A DNA stretch of 64,000 bases, from assembly GCA_030248295.1 (NCBI GenBank), contig JASANH010001533.1, positions 174,206 to 238,205 of the forward strand, given 5' to 3'. Position numbers and translations under genes: made by a program. Shown here piece after piece: positions 13,887-25,195 of the stretch; the stretch's first letter is position 1; each line of letters opens with the position of its first letter. The notes under the pieces are model-generated. The model saw only the letters and a program-made list of their open reading frames with translations, did no database searches and was not told the origin of the DNA. Source of the DNA: Mesodorylaimus sp. YZB2_4. Lineage: Eukaryota; Nematoda; Enoplea; Dorylaimida; Dorylaimidae.

Positions 13887-14930
13887 GTTCGTGCCGTGCG
13901 AACCGTGCACTCGATTCCTAGCCGTGTTCCAGTAGCCGTCACCACTCGTACAAGAACTGTTCCTTTCGTCCTCACTCAGCGCGTACCGTTGGTTGTCTTG
14001 TTTACCCAGCGTGCCGCCGTCCGCGCAAATACAATACATCTGTCGACGCAGGGCTTTTCTATATGCATAGACCCATTACACAATCGCCCATCAAACCGCC
14101 TTTTTTGCTCGTCTATGGTTTCGATGAAGCTAGCCACCAGCCGAGCCGCCGCGCAGAGCAGTCTAAAATCGTCGTACCTCCGCGCGACAATTACCAGCCG
14201 ACTGACTGGCCAAGTACATTTATGTATGTACACACCCTGTCTCCTCCCCCCTCCCCACCGGCCGATGGTGGATCGATAGGAAAGACCCATCGCCGCGATG
14301 GCGATGACCGATATGGAGTGAATAGGGTGCACAGCCACGAACACACTTCCACTCCAAATACTCACAAAAACTAGTGGAGACGAGAAAATTGCCAAAACGA
14401 CCTTCAAAACGATGGCCGAAAGTCGGTGGTTGACTGACCACGAACAATGGCCCTAATCCACCACTTCGTCGATTCGAAACGCTACAAATACTGCACAACG
14501 CCTTCAACACAATCCCACCCCATCTGAAGTGCACGAGTATACTCTGCTTGTACAACCAAAAACTAGATCGCGCTCGAACTCGCAAACTTGCTTCCTTTGT
14601 GCCTGTCAAGATGGCACACGTCCCGCACCACAATCCGCTCGTTTCACTCCTCCTTTGGCAATCAAGACGAAACGGCGCTGACAAATTGTACAGGGACGCT
14701 AACCATATTTCGATTAGTCCTCTACAGTCCCCGTCCCCTGGTCACTTTCGTGGACTCATGCTACAGCCGACCATTCTGATCGATATCTCCACAACCGGAT
14801 AAAATTTCGCCAAGTCCTATCGTGGGGTCATCAAATGCCATGTCTAGTATATACTAGGCTCACAACCCTGGGGTACCAGTACTGTACAGAACTTCATCTT
14901 TCAGCAAGTGCCGTACAATCTCACCTTGAG
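13887..14930. other. Intergenic, upstream of the RhoGEF
   Basis: Minus-strand frames continue through 14.0-14.7 kb and could hold 5' exons of the RhoGEF, but I could not connect any of them by phase or similarity. No repeat stands out. Confidence 0.35.
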
Positions 14931-15025
14931 AGCTGAATGGCTAATTGCCAGCAGTGGTAAGGCGTCAGCTGTTAACTGGGACTGGGAGATCCAGGGGTCG
15001 AGATATCGGCTCGACTCCTGACTTC
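14930..15025 (+). repeat. tRNA-Asn-like relic (SINE head)
   Basis: The segment GCGTCAGCTGTTAACTGGG resembles the anticodon arm of tRNA-Asn with anticodon GTT. It is preceded by CAGCAGTGGTAAGGCG (A-box/D-arm-like) and followed by GGGGTCGAGAT (B-box-like). The acceptor stem does not close and there is an insertion around the T arm, so I read it as a tRNA-derived repeat and not a working tRNA gene. Confidence 0.45.
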
Positions 15026-15119
15026 TTTCTTTCTTTTCAATTTTTTGTGTGCCGAAGAACGTTTTACCTACGACTTATAAACAAGGCTGTGCGGGGAACG
15101 GCCCACACAGCAGCATACC

Positions 15120-15450
15120 TCTGCGTGTCTCCACTAACTGTGAGAGCACCTCCACGCGAGGGCATCCTGAACAGGACACCGACTTCCTCGGACGATGGAT
15201 GGTGGGTTGTGCACTCTGTCCATGCTCGACAGTCGAGACCATCTACTCGTTTGGCTTCCGTCTCTCCACTCGGAGTACCTCGGCGGCACCGGGTGAATCA
15301 TCCACGGCCTGGCGCGCAAGGTCAGCGGAGGGTTTATGGTTCGCAAAGCGACCTCCATCACCGTGGATCGAACCCGGGACGAGTCCAGCCACTCGCTCCC
15401 CAGCAATACGAAGAGACGAATGCCGAACGCCGAACCGCTGCAGCCCCTGA
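15120..15450 (-). repeat. tRNA-headed SINE-like element, copy A
   Basis: On the minus strand a tRNA-like head runs from CTGCAGCGGTTCGGCG (A-box region) to CCCGGGTTCGATCCACGG (B-box). A body of about 250 bp then includes GGTGATGGAGGTCG, CATAAACCC and GTACTCCGAGTGGAGAG. The same order of blocks, diverged, is found on the plus strand at about 56796-57130, so this is a dispersed repeat family with an RNA polymerase III-type head. Confidence 0.7.
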
Positions 15451-15906
15451 TTTCTTATCCACAAAGTGAAACACCTGACTGTGACTCGTGCACACTTGCT
15501 GCCACTGTCTCCTAACAGTTCGAAAGCTTGAATAGGGAACCTTCGGCTTGAACACCTTTACGCGCTCAAATTTTCCCATAGTGGCTTTAGAGTGACCAGA
15601 ACCATCAGTTGGGCTTCGGGATGACCCGAGAAGGGATCTCCCAAACATCTCACTCTGGTCAAACTTTCTTTTTTACTATACAGTTCAAGCCATAAGGCAA
15701 CTAATCTTGCATAAAGAACGCACCTTAATTCGAAACAAAACGTTAATTTTAACCGCCCCAACTGAATCCTCCTGAAACATCGATCTTGCCACTACCTCTC
15801 CCCAAAACAACTTTCATCTTTTCTCCGTTCCGTTCCCTTTCATTCGTCATCCCTATAAGAAAGCCGCCATTCAGCATCTACCCAAGAACAAAACATCTTA
15901 TAAAAG
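15451..15906. other. Intergenic, 3' of the CCHC gene
   Basis: No gene or repeat recognised. It includes the 3' flank of the minus-strand gene that ends at 15907. Confidence 0.4.
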
Positions 15907-18900
15907 TTACTCATCAGACTCTTCTTCATCTTCTTTTTCCTCCTCGCTGGCGCCATCTCGATCAACTTCATTGACTAACCATTCCGGGACCGACTCACCA
16001 GCCTCCTTCATCACCTGCAAAGAAGCTTCTTACGTCAATTCTACCCCGACCCCTGAACAACCACCCAATTATACCACCACATTCCTCACCTCGATAAGCT
16101 CTCGCGCTAAAGGAAAATCCATCAACCGATCGTAGAACGAAGTAACCGTCAACTCCTTTCCATCCCGCTTCGCCAACTCCACACGCTTTTTATACTCCTC
16201 GATATTGTCCGGCAAGGTCAGATTCACCAGCCACGACGCCTTGTCTCCAATTTCAGACACATTCGGAATTTCCGATTCCAACACCAACAAAATCGGCTCT
16301 ATTCCGTAATTGAACCGCGCAAAAGCTCGTGCACGATCCTTCTGATCCGTTTCGCTGGAAAAAGCGCACATTTTGATCCAAGAGTTCCAACATTTACCCC
16401 ACACACTTACTTGTGGATCATCCCCACCGACACGTGGGCCAATTTGAAGCGAATACGAATCGTTTCCATGGTAAATCGATTCTGAACAAATACTACCATC
16501 TTCTTTCGGCAAGTACATTCTTTGAAAAGTTCGCATTTGCAAACAACTATAAAAGGAGAACAATCTCGTTACATCTTCTAGCGCGGGCAAACAGAACTTA
16601 CTCTCCCTGTAATTTTCGTCACCACGTAGCACCAAACGTTCCAGTTCATCCTTCTTTGCCAGTTGATCGACTACTATTACGTCGTGCTTCACAGCACGTT
16701 TGGTCTCTTCGATTTGGTCTGCCCCGACAATGAGTTCACCAGAAACGAGATCATCATTTAAGCCTACAAAATATTCATGTTACGAATCGATTGTGCCATA
16801 AACAGATGTTATTCCTTACCAAATCCAGAAGCAGCACCTTCTTGAGCTTCCAATTCACTCGTCGATTTCGATTCATGTCGATGATAATCATCCCCACCGC
16901 CAATATTCTTCCTTCCACGTTCCGATTTCCATTTCTTTTCGTCGACGTGTTTCCTCGGTTTGTCTCGTTCTCGACCAACTCGGCGGCCCTCCTCCAACGA
17001 AGGCGAACCTCGTCGACCAAAATTTCCATGACAATCCTCACCAATAGCCGATTCCCGATGTTCGCGACCCACCTTACGCTCATCCATGACTCGATCTTCG
17101 CAACGTTCACGATTGCGAGTAGCATCGACAGCCGAACTAGTATTCACTTCAAGATCAGGAACAGACGATGAGTCTTGTTCGCAGATGGTCGTCTTCTGAC
17201 CGGTAACAAACAAGCCCTCCGAACCTTGAAGAGCCGGAAATTGACTCATATCGTTCATCGATGGTGGCACATTCGTGAGTGGATCTCCAGGTAAGACAGC
17301 CCAAGCAACATCCCAAAACACGGGACCTGTGGCAGCCTCGGCTTGCAATTCTCCATTTCCACTTTTCAAATCAGGCGCTCGATTATTCTGAAATTACGCC
17401 CCCTCCACTCCCCTGTATTCCTAGTCTCGCAAAGAAAGCACAACTCCTCACCTGTCCAGACTTTGGTATCGAATCGGGCGTATTATCGGGGCAATTACGA
17501 GCAATATGACCATCCTTATGACATTTATAGCACTAAAACAAGAAGTGAACGGCAAGTTTTCGCAATGCCTTTGCTCGCACAAACTGTACATACTATAATC
17601 GGACCATCTCGCGGCCTGCCTTGGGTTTCGATAGGCGGACGATTCCTAAATTCGGTCGATATTGGACCACCACCAAACGATGGACGAGTCTAAAATACAG
17701 GTGAAATTCCAAAATGATCATTACCAATGCCTAGCTTTGCAAATAAAGCACAACTCCTTACCCGTCCAAATTTTGGCATCTCATCAAGCGCATTCTCAGG
17801 GCAATCACGAGCGATATGTTCATCCTTATGACAATTACGGCACTAAAACAAGAGTGTAAAATACGGCCTTCGCTTGAATCACGCGGTGCATACCGTAATC
17901 CTGCGTTCCCTGATGTCCGCCGCAGCACCAGCTTGCCTTTTCGAGTTGTCATTATTAAAACCAGGCGCACGAGTATCCTAAAACGTTTATGTTCATGTTT
18001 TACCACGTCAGCAAGTTATCATGCGCACTCGATGCTGAAGGGACGCATTAAACAAAACATGATTTGCCAGCTCAAAGGCAGACGCGAGCCACTGGGTCAC
18101 GAGCCCGGTAAATCAACCTAAAGACCATTATCCTCGCTAATAGCTCCCTACCTGCCCAAATTTCTCCACGTTTCCAAGCTCCATGTCAGGACAATTACGA
18201 GCAAAATGACCATCCTTATGACAATTATGGCACTAAAACAAAAAGCGAAACGGAAGTTTTCAAAAGGCCCTTGCTCGAGCAAACTGTACATACTGTGATC
18301 GGGCCACCTCGCGGCCTGCCCTGCGTTTCGGTAGGCGGATGATTCATAACTTCGGTCGATATTGGACCGCCACCAAACGATGGACGAGTCTAAAGAAACT
18401 AATTAAGCTCCATAATTTCCATCACCAAAAAGGGCAAGCTCACTCCAAATTCAGGCTCATTTCTGGCTCGCGATAGACCAGGGCAATCCCGCCGAATGTG
18501 ATCTATTTGCCCGCATTCGTGACACTAAAAAGGAAAATATTATCAAACATTATGAAATATTTACCTGCCATTACCCTTACACCATCTCGGCCCGTAACAT
18601 TTTGAGGCGACGGGCGATTTCCGTTATTGGCTGTACCGCATTCGAGCCCCTAATTGCAAAAATACTGTTACCCAGAAGCACAATCAAGAGGGCACATCCT
18701 TACAGTATCAATTTGTTCCGACATCGTATTGCCATCCGGCCAACCTTGTGGCACGCCCTGACATTCAACCAGGCAAGATCCAAAAGCCTAGGAAAAATTC
18801 ACCCAGAAAATGAGTCGAAAACACACAATTTATAACACTTACTGAGCGCTGAAAATCTTTATACTTTTCACCGCGGTTCTCCGTATTTCGCGGGCACGAA

Positions 18901-20238
18901 CGACTGATATGTCCTTCCATTTGGCATATGTGACACTAAAAAACCATACTGTTCGAACAGCACCGACTCATTTTTACCAATACGAGCTCTTACAATACGC
19001 ATATTGTTTTTAGTGTGGACAGCTTTCGTCAAACCGGTTTCTGTAGTGCCCCACGCTGTCGTATTACCTCGAGCAACTTGGACATCTACTCCCCACTGAA
19101 AAAATTTGTAACTAGCATTAGGCTATAGAGCTATCTGAAAAAATTGGGGACACACCTGTTGCTGTTGGGGTTGATACGGACCACCATGCGCTTGATAACG
19201 GCTCGAAAAACCGAACGGTTGTTGACCAGCGTTGTAATCGGTTTGACCGAATTGATTCTCCTGAACAGGTTTATTTGGACAGCCACGACTAAAATGACCC
19301 GTTTGCCCGCAATTGTGGCACTAAAAAAGGCATTAGCAATTGAGAATAACGAGAGAATTCCAACTACATCGCCCTACCGAGAAAGATTGCTTTCGAGATT
19401 CCTTAGCAGCCGCGTCTTGAGTATAAATGTTGCCAAAGTTATTAGTCGCGCCTTCTTGCCATGAGTCACGCTTATTTCCGGCCGGTTGTTCATTTCCTCG
19501 CACATCCCTCGAATGTTCGACTCCGCGCGCGTCATTAAAGTGTTCCGCTTGACCAAAACGCCTTCCATGGTCGCCTTCCTGATAATTGCCGGGCTTTCGT
19601 CGATCTGTAATTAAAAAAGACACCTTGTTAAAGCTAATGCACAGACAAACTGTCTTACAGCATAGGGAAGTAAGCAAGAACGTTCACAAGATCTAATGCA
19701 TTCGTCGAGGCTGAGTAAAACATTTTGTGCATAACATGCACCTTGACCCTCGAGTGCGCATTCCCCGTTTAGTGGTGTGGTGAAACGAGTACTTCTAACA
19801 CTGAAATTAAACCGAATGCTAGAAACGAAGCCCTATGCCAGCTGCTCACTCGTATTATCCCTTGGGTAGCCGCCACGTCGACCAGGTCGACCATCGCTCC
19901 TCGAGCGACCTGGGTCCCCGTCGCCCTCCATTCCTCCAGGAGGCGCTTGTCGAATGTTGCACAACGGAGCACTGAAAAGGTTGATCAAATCGTGGAGCAC
20001 ATGTAATACAGAAATACATAGGGCAGGGTTTCCAAGGACCCTACGTGTTCGCCCATCCATGCAAGTATGCACTTACACAATCAAGCACCACTACACATGC
20101 ACAATAGGTAGCAAATCCTCCTTCTGATTTGCAGATCGTAACCACCATCAGAGATGGTGCGGTACCTACAGCAAAAAGTTTGTCGTAAAAACAATTCTCT
20201 TACCCGCGGCCAATGCCGCCCATTCCGCTTTGATTCAT
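15907..20238 (-). CDS. CCHC zinc-knuckle protein with decayed Vasa/GLH-type RecA2 lobe
   Basis: Twenty exons close in phase from ATG 20238 to TAA 15907, about 911 residues. Exons: 20204-20238, 19850-19971, 19378-19604, 19156-19320, 18994-19095, 18843-18935, 18704-18787, 18581-18649, 18444-18524, 18294-18389, 18152-18232, 17894-17977, 17762-17842, 17594-17689, 17452-17532, 16820-17387, 16602-16763, 16411-16546, 16090-16354, 15907-16014. The N-terminus is Gly/Arg-rich. Six CX2CX4HX4C knuckles follow, for example CHNCGQTGHFSRGC and CYKCHKDGHIARNC. A charged 189-codon exon links to a region from about residue 689 that follows Vasa/DDX4 lobe 2: VVFVQNRFTMETIRIRF (motif IV), a Q-x-x-R-x-x-A-x-x-x-F block, IPNV, LTLPDNIEEY, VTSFYD and the end GESVPEWL. 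The first lobe with Walker A and DEAD boxes is absent. Motif V has lost AARGLD, and motif VI HRIGRTGR reads KRVELAKRDG. Helicase activity is not expected; RNA binding through the knuckles is likely by family. A germline role is inference only. Confidence 0.85.
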
Positions 20239-20655
20239 TGTTTTCGAAATTCCACAATACGAACTTCTACGATAAATTGGCTTTTTTGAATTAAATTTTA
20301 CTCGAAATAGCCTACACTACGCTTCCTTGGTAGAACCCCATCAAACGGACTGCCACAAAGCGAACCAAGAGAAAAAATAGCGCAAACCAGTGCTCATCTT
20401 CTTTTCCCGCGGGTTGTCTGCAACAGATTGTAAAGTACATTTCGTCTTAAAAAAGGGCGCAAAATTCAAATTTAAACTTTGATGTGTGCGCCACTTGAAC
20501 GTGCCAAGGCACGTCGTACGATACTACAGGTATTAAAAACTTTGCAATGCAGTATTAGTAATGCCACTTTACACTTTTTTGTGAACATACAATCACAGCG
20601 ATTGTCAGTGCGCGTTTCAATCGCTGTCCGAGTAGGCGGCTCGGGTGAGAATCGA
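20239..20655. promoter_or_regulatory. Shared upstream region of two divergent genes
   Basis: About 417 bp separate the start of the CCHC/helicase-like gene (minus) and the start chosen for the membrane protein at 20656 (plus). The plus frame is open back to an ATG at 20479, so part of this could be 5' coding. I see no defined promoter motif. Confidence 0.4.
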
Positions 20656-21493
20656 ATGGCACCGATTCAGGCCGATCAGGCTTCCCTACCGTCTTTAGTG
20701 ATCATGATGGCATGGGCTGTTATGGTTGTGGTCAGCGCAGTAGCCGCACTCGTCTTGTGTTCTTGTTGTCGGCAAAGTCAGTCGGAGAAGGCAGATCAGA
20801 AGATGGGGCCAGCCGTGACGTCATTGGAAGACGATCTCATTATTCGAGGTACGAATCCTCAACCGAATAAAGTCGCTATTGTTGCTTGTGCCACAGCCGA
20901 AGCGACGGGAAACAGAAGCTGTAGCGGCTTATCGCCACCGCCCATGCTGGAGACGGGCAATTCGAATACGGGCAGCTATGAACAAGCGGACGATGAGAAC
21001 ATCAGTGGTCGAGCGCCTAACCTTGAACTGACCAGTCAGAGTGGCAGTGTAAGTCGGGCTTATACCCTCTTCTGTGTCCCTAGGACGGGTGGTCGACTTC
21101 GCTCATTGGACAAGTCCCAAATTTAGGGCAGCCATAGCACCATGATTTGGATAGGCCCTACTGCACGACGTCGAAATTGATTGAGATTTCTGGTTAGCTT
21201 TCACTGTTTCGCCGTCCCAAACCCCCGGCAGAGCCCTGCGGCACAAAAGGCAGGGCAGTGGTCCGGGTTACGAATGCATTGGTTGGTGATTTTAGATTCG
21301 GATAATTCACGCTTGGGCCGTGTCACCCTCACATACGAATCAGCATCCGACCCCGAGTCTGCGCCTCACATCCAGTGTATTCGATTCACCCAGTCGAAAA
21401 TCATCGTCGTCATTGAAATCTGGACACGGGCATCATTTGACAGTTTCGAGCAGTCAACTGTCATCGCGTAAGAAACGATCGCGGAACATCTGA
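20656..21493 (+). CDS. Small single-pass membrane protein, Ser-rich tail (hypothetical)
   Basis: Two exons, 20656-21048 and 21296-21493, join in phase 0 across a GTAAGT..TTTTAG intron of 247 bp, giving 196 residues. After a short polar N-terminus beginning MAPIQADQ comes one strong hydrophobic helix of about 25 residues, ending in a cysteine-rich LCSCCRQSQSEKAD, which suggests palmitoylation and a cytoplasmic tail. The tail is hydrophilic. The second exon encodes a Ser/His/Lys-rich stretch ending SSRKKRSRNI. No signal peptide precedes the helix, so a type III or signal-anchor topology is likely. It shares the MAPI start, the helix placement and the Cys cluster with the protein at 53661-54068. 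An in-frame ATG at 20479 would add 59 residues, but the MAPI start fits the relative better. Function unknown. Confidence 0.65.
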
Positions 21494-22102
21494 CGAATGG
21501 AGACTGATCAGACTTGTCCAACAGTAATCAAAAGATGTCATTCGTAAAAATGTGCTTTGATGTTAGACCGAACTTTCGTGCACATTCAATGCATTCTACT
21601 GTTTACTATTTAACCTTGCTGTGCCCGTGTGCTCACAGCGCAGTCCTGTCGGTGAGTAATGCACGGCACGATTGTGGTTTCTTCGGTGTCCTGATGATGA
21701 ATCGAAGGAAACTTGATTTAATTTCGTTTCGTCTATCTGCCAATGCTGGTAGCCTAGCCAACATCGCCAGCGCGTGTTTTCTGCCCGCAGTGCACCAGTT
21801 GCCACGTTTCGGACTTTGCTCTGGCGTGATAACGTGGAATCCTGGCCGAGGCTAAATGTCATGGCATCGAGCGGAGCTCCAGCGGCTCAGCGTACTTCGC
21901 CATCGTGGGTCTGAGGTTATAATTGCGTCTTCTCAGTAAGCACAGCCAGATTACTTTTTGGTTTATCATTGTCACGTGTCATCCTTCTAGGCTCGAGTGA
22001 TATCCTTATCAGCTATTGATCATAGTATCGATTTCTTATCTGGCCTTTAATATCACTCTTCCTTATCACTGTTCATATCTACTTTTCAGGGCTATCATCA
22101 GC
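21494..22102. other. Intergenic, upstream of the UGT gene
   Basis: No supported gene. Short frames only. Confidence 0.4.
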
Positions 22103-24883
22103 ATGTCATTGGCACGTCTCCCTGTCCTATACTTGCTGCTGATCTCTCTGATCGGGATCGATTGTGCCCACATCGGCCTGTTCGCTAGCACTGGATGCTA
22201 CAGTCACGATGTCATGATGCGTCACTTCGCCGATCGTCTTGTCTCTGCGGAAGGTGGCTCTCATCAAGTGACCTTGATCCAAATCAGAGTCTACGAATTC
22301 AATCGAGCTCTGCCATCCCAACCTTCGATTTCGCCCTGGCAACACCTCTCGTACGATGCGTGCTCCAACAATTCGATGGACACTCTTCGACGATTACAGC
22401 GAGAAATGTGGACAAAGTTGGTCCCTTATGACCCGAATTCGTTTAGTACCGAAGGTGTCAAAATTCTGACCAGCTTGCACAAGCATCATATCAATGCTTG
22501 TGATAAGGCCTTGAGGGACGGGGTGTTCATGGAGAAGGTGAAGAAGTTACGATTGGATCTGCTTGTCACGGACTACGTCTTGAATGAATGCGCGCTACGT
22601 TTCACCAATGTGCTCGATGTCAATTTGGCCTATTTCTCGAATTACCCCATCCTGAGCAGTTATGCCGTGGACTTAGGTATGTGCTGGGGTGGGAGGGAAA
22701 TGCTAGTGTCAGACAAATCTGTTCTCGGGACAACAATACACTGATGCTGTAGATGTCCTAGCTAGAGAAGCGACCATCAGTCCTGCGTGGAGCCGTAGCT
22801 GGAGCTGGTTGGATCATCCAGTGATGAACATGGCATATACAGACGCGTTATAATGAAGAGGGAGTCTTGATATAAATGGGGTCTTCGTGCTTGGACCACT
22901 GAAAATTTGTTGGGCTAGGGACTGATCCGCCAATTCAGGCAATTGCCAACCCTTTAGGCATCTCCTCCACTCCGTCCTACGTTCCGTCCGTCATTGGCTA
23001 CGAATCGACCAGTATGGCATTCCATCAACGACTGTTCAATTCCCTCTCCTACTTCCTTTTATGGTCGACCCGTCAATGGTTCGATTACGATGCCAGCCAG
23101 ACTTTCAGACGTGCCCTGGGCATTCGCGCGTTCAAGAAATCCCGACCGAAATCGTATCGATCAGTGGTGTCCTTCGCGACTCCGTTCGAGACGATGGTGG
23201 ACATTCCTCGGCCAGTGGCACGCAATTTGCACTACTTTGGGTGCGATCATTGTTTGGATACGGAGAGTGATGGGGTGGCAGCACTGGATGCTTTGAAGGT
23301 ACGTTGGATTGGGAGTATTTTGTAGACGAACTGATGGTCTCGTGAAACCCTTGCATCGGTACCGGGATAACTACTAGGTAGCTGCTAGGTCTCGAGGAAC
23401 TATCCCGCATAGTCCACGACTCCTGTTCTAGGTTTATTAGCCAACCACACGCGATGACTGTGTTGACTCATGAGTCGATGATCATCTGTAAGTCGGCCGT
23501 GGGTCTTTTGAGGGTCCAAGTTCCATGTTGCTAGGTGCAGTCCAGGCCAGGAACTCAAGACCTCTTCAACTCGATCTCTCGCGGTCTCGTTCTGACCCTA
23601 ACTTAGAGAGGCAGACCAGTTCCCTGAACCAGTGCACCGATACTGAAGGTGCATCCACTCCTGTTTCACTGGTGACAGGCACAATTAATAAATAGATGTA
23701 AAAGAGCGTACGCACAGGTTCAATAAAATAAAGTGGTTCAGTGGATGACATTCATGAAATGAACACTTTCACAGTCATCTGGGACACGCCCTAAATTCTG
23801 GGCATCCATGCAGTAGTACTATGATGTAGGATAGGATATCTACGATACATGTGTGGAGGTGATCCAGAACTCGGTGTTTTCTGCAGCACGCATTTCACGT
23901 CATCAATATGCATGTGTATGCAACAATGTTTGTGTTTCTTTTTTCAGATTCTCAACATATCAACCAGCACTAGTAAAATAATTCTAGTCACATTTGGCAC
24001 AGTGACCAGAGGCGATCAAGTACCCGCTGTACAACTGCAACGTCTGATTCGTGCATTTGCTAGATTCGCCTCAGTCACATTCGTATGGCAACTGGACGTG
24101 ACCCTGGACTACTTCTTGCACCGTGTTCTGGCTCCGATCGATTTCCCGATGCCACGCAACGTTCATCTGTTCCCTTGGATCCCCTTGAAACAACTGTTCA
24201 AGGACAGCCGGGTCATCCTGTCCATCAACCATGGCGGTATCAGCACGTGTTCCGAGTCTGTACACCACGGGATCCCTATATTGGGCGTGGCCCTTCAGGG
24301 TGATCAGAGCTACAACTTGGCACGGCTGGTCGATAAGGGCGTGGCAGAAATGTTCCCCGTGTCACGTCTAACTGAAGAAGCCATGTACGAAAAACTGTCG
24401 ATTATGTGCAACAATATAGATAGGTAAGTTAGTCTGCTTCTATCTGTTATCGAGGTGAACTTCGATCGGTCAACTCACACAGACCAATCAGAGAGGGCCT
24501 CGCTTTCTGATTGGTCAATCACAAATGACGCTTTGCACTCTTCCAGATACAAGGCATCAGCTCGCAAGCTCCGATCGATGGTACGTGATCACAAATTGTT
24601 GCACAGTGGTCCTCCTCCCTCCTTATTCTGGGTGGGTTGGACGGCTCGGCACTTTGGGCAAGGACGAAATGGATCGAGTGCAGCAATCATGGTCAAACGA
24701 TTCCTGACTTTGCGCGATCCACCCAATTGGTTCTTGTATTATAATATGGATATAATACTGACATTTTTCGCTTCATTTGTCTTGCTTATTTGGATCGCTA
24801 TTGCTTTACGTCGTGCTCTAGCACCATTGCTTTCGAAGCGTGTTCATATCCGAATTTCACGCTCAAAATCCAAACTATGTTAG
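22103..24883 (+). CDS. UDP-glycosyltransferase (UGT family, ER membrane)
   Basis: Four exons, 22103-22676, 22919-23298, 23948-24423 and 24547-24883, close exactly in phase and give 588 residues. An N-terminal signal peptide (hydrophobic, ending near IDCAH) is followed by the acceptor-binding half, which holds an SHD-type candidate catalytic histidine early on (GCYSHDVMMRHF). The donor-binding half has the UGT signature beginning at about residue 413: HGGISTCSESVHHGIP, then DQSYNLARLVDKG. A single C-terminal membrane helix and a short Arg/Lys-rich cytoplasmic tail complete the family's type I ER layout. Such enzymes transfer glucose or glucuronate from UDP-sugars to small lipophilic molecules in the ER lumen; the sugar and acceptor cannot be read from sequence. 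Length is slightly above the usual 520-530. The donor motif has Leu where most UGTs have Ala after DQxxN. The start is the ATG at the signal peptide; the frame is open further upstream to 22016. Confidence 0.93.
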
Positions 24884-25015
24884 GGTATTTTTGAGATTTC
24901 ATTTTTTGCCGTTTTCTGTGTTTATAGCATTTTTCAGAATACAATTCAAAATACAGGGTTCAATTTGATAAAAAAATTTGATAGTGAATAACAAACATTC
25001 AAGCCACAACTAATG

Positions 25016-25023
25016 TGACGTGG
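25016..25023 (+). promoter_or_regulatory. UPR element 1 (TGACGTGG)
   Basis: A perfect match to the XBP1/ATF6 unfolded-protein-response element TGACGTG(G/A), 173 bp before the SIL1 start codon. The role is inferred from the motif and the ER function of the downstream gene. Confidence 0.6.
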
Positions 25024-25063
25024 CTGCCGGAAATTCAAGCACTTGCTAAATGCCACGTATAGC

Positions 25064-25071
25064 TGACGTGG
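25064..25071 (+). promoter_or_regulatory. UPR element 2 (TGACGTGG)
   Basis: Second perfect UPRE, 125 bp before the SIL1 start and in the same orientation as the first. A reverse-oriented CCACGT core lies 11 bp upstream at 25053-25058. Confidence 0.6.
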
Positions 25072-25195
25072 TGCGATGTCTGCTATACAGCGCGCAAGTT
25101 GTACTTGATGGATCAATGCCGACGAAGACAATTTGGATTGGATTCAGTTTCCTCTTTTTAGTTAAAGAAAATCCCAAATTTCGTCACATATCACG

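Larger units (their letters stand above)
24884..25195. promoter_or_regulatory. SIL1 upstream region with UPR elements
   Basis: About 310 bp separate the UGT stop and the SIL1 start. The segment contains two perfect TGACGTGG sites (listed separately) and a further CCACG core at 25053-25057 in opposite orientation. Confidence 0.6.

Noticed and set aside
13887-14700. SH3 domain exon of the RhoGEF
   Set aside because: I searched for the family's SH3 pattern on the minus strand and saw none; the frames present have no SH3 hallmarks.
14935-15010. Functional tRNA-Asn gene
   Set aside because: The anticodon arm fits, but the acceptor stem does not pair and the T arm is disrupted; better read as a tRNA-derived repeat.
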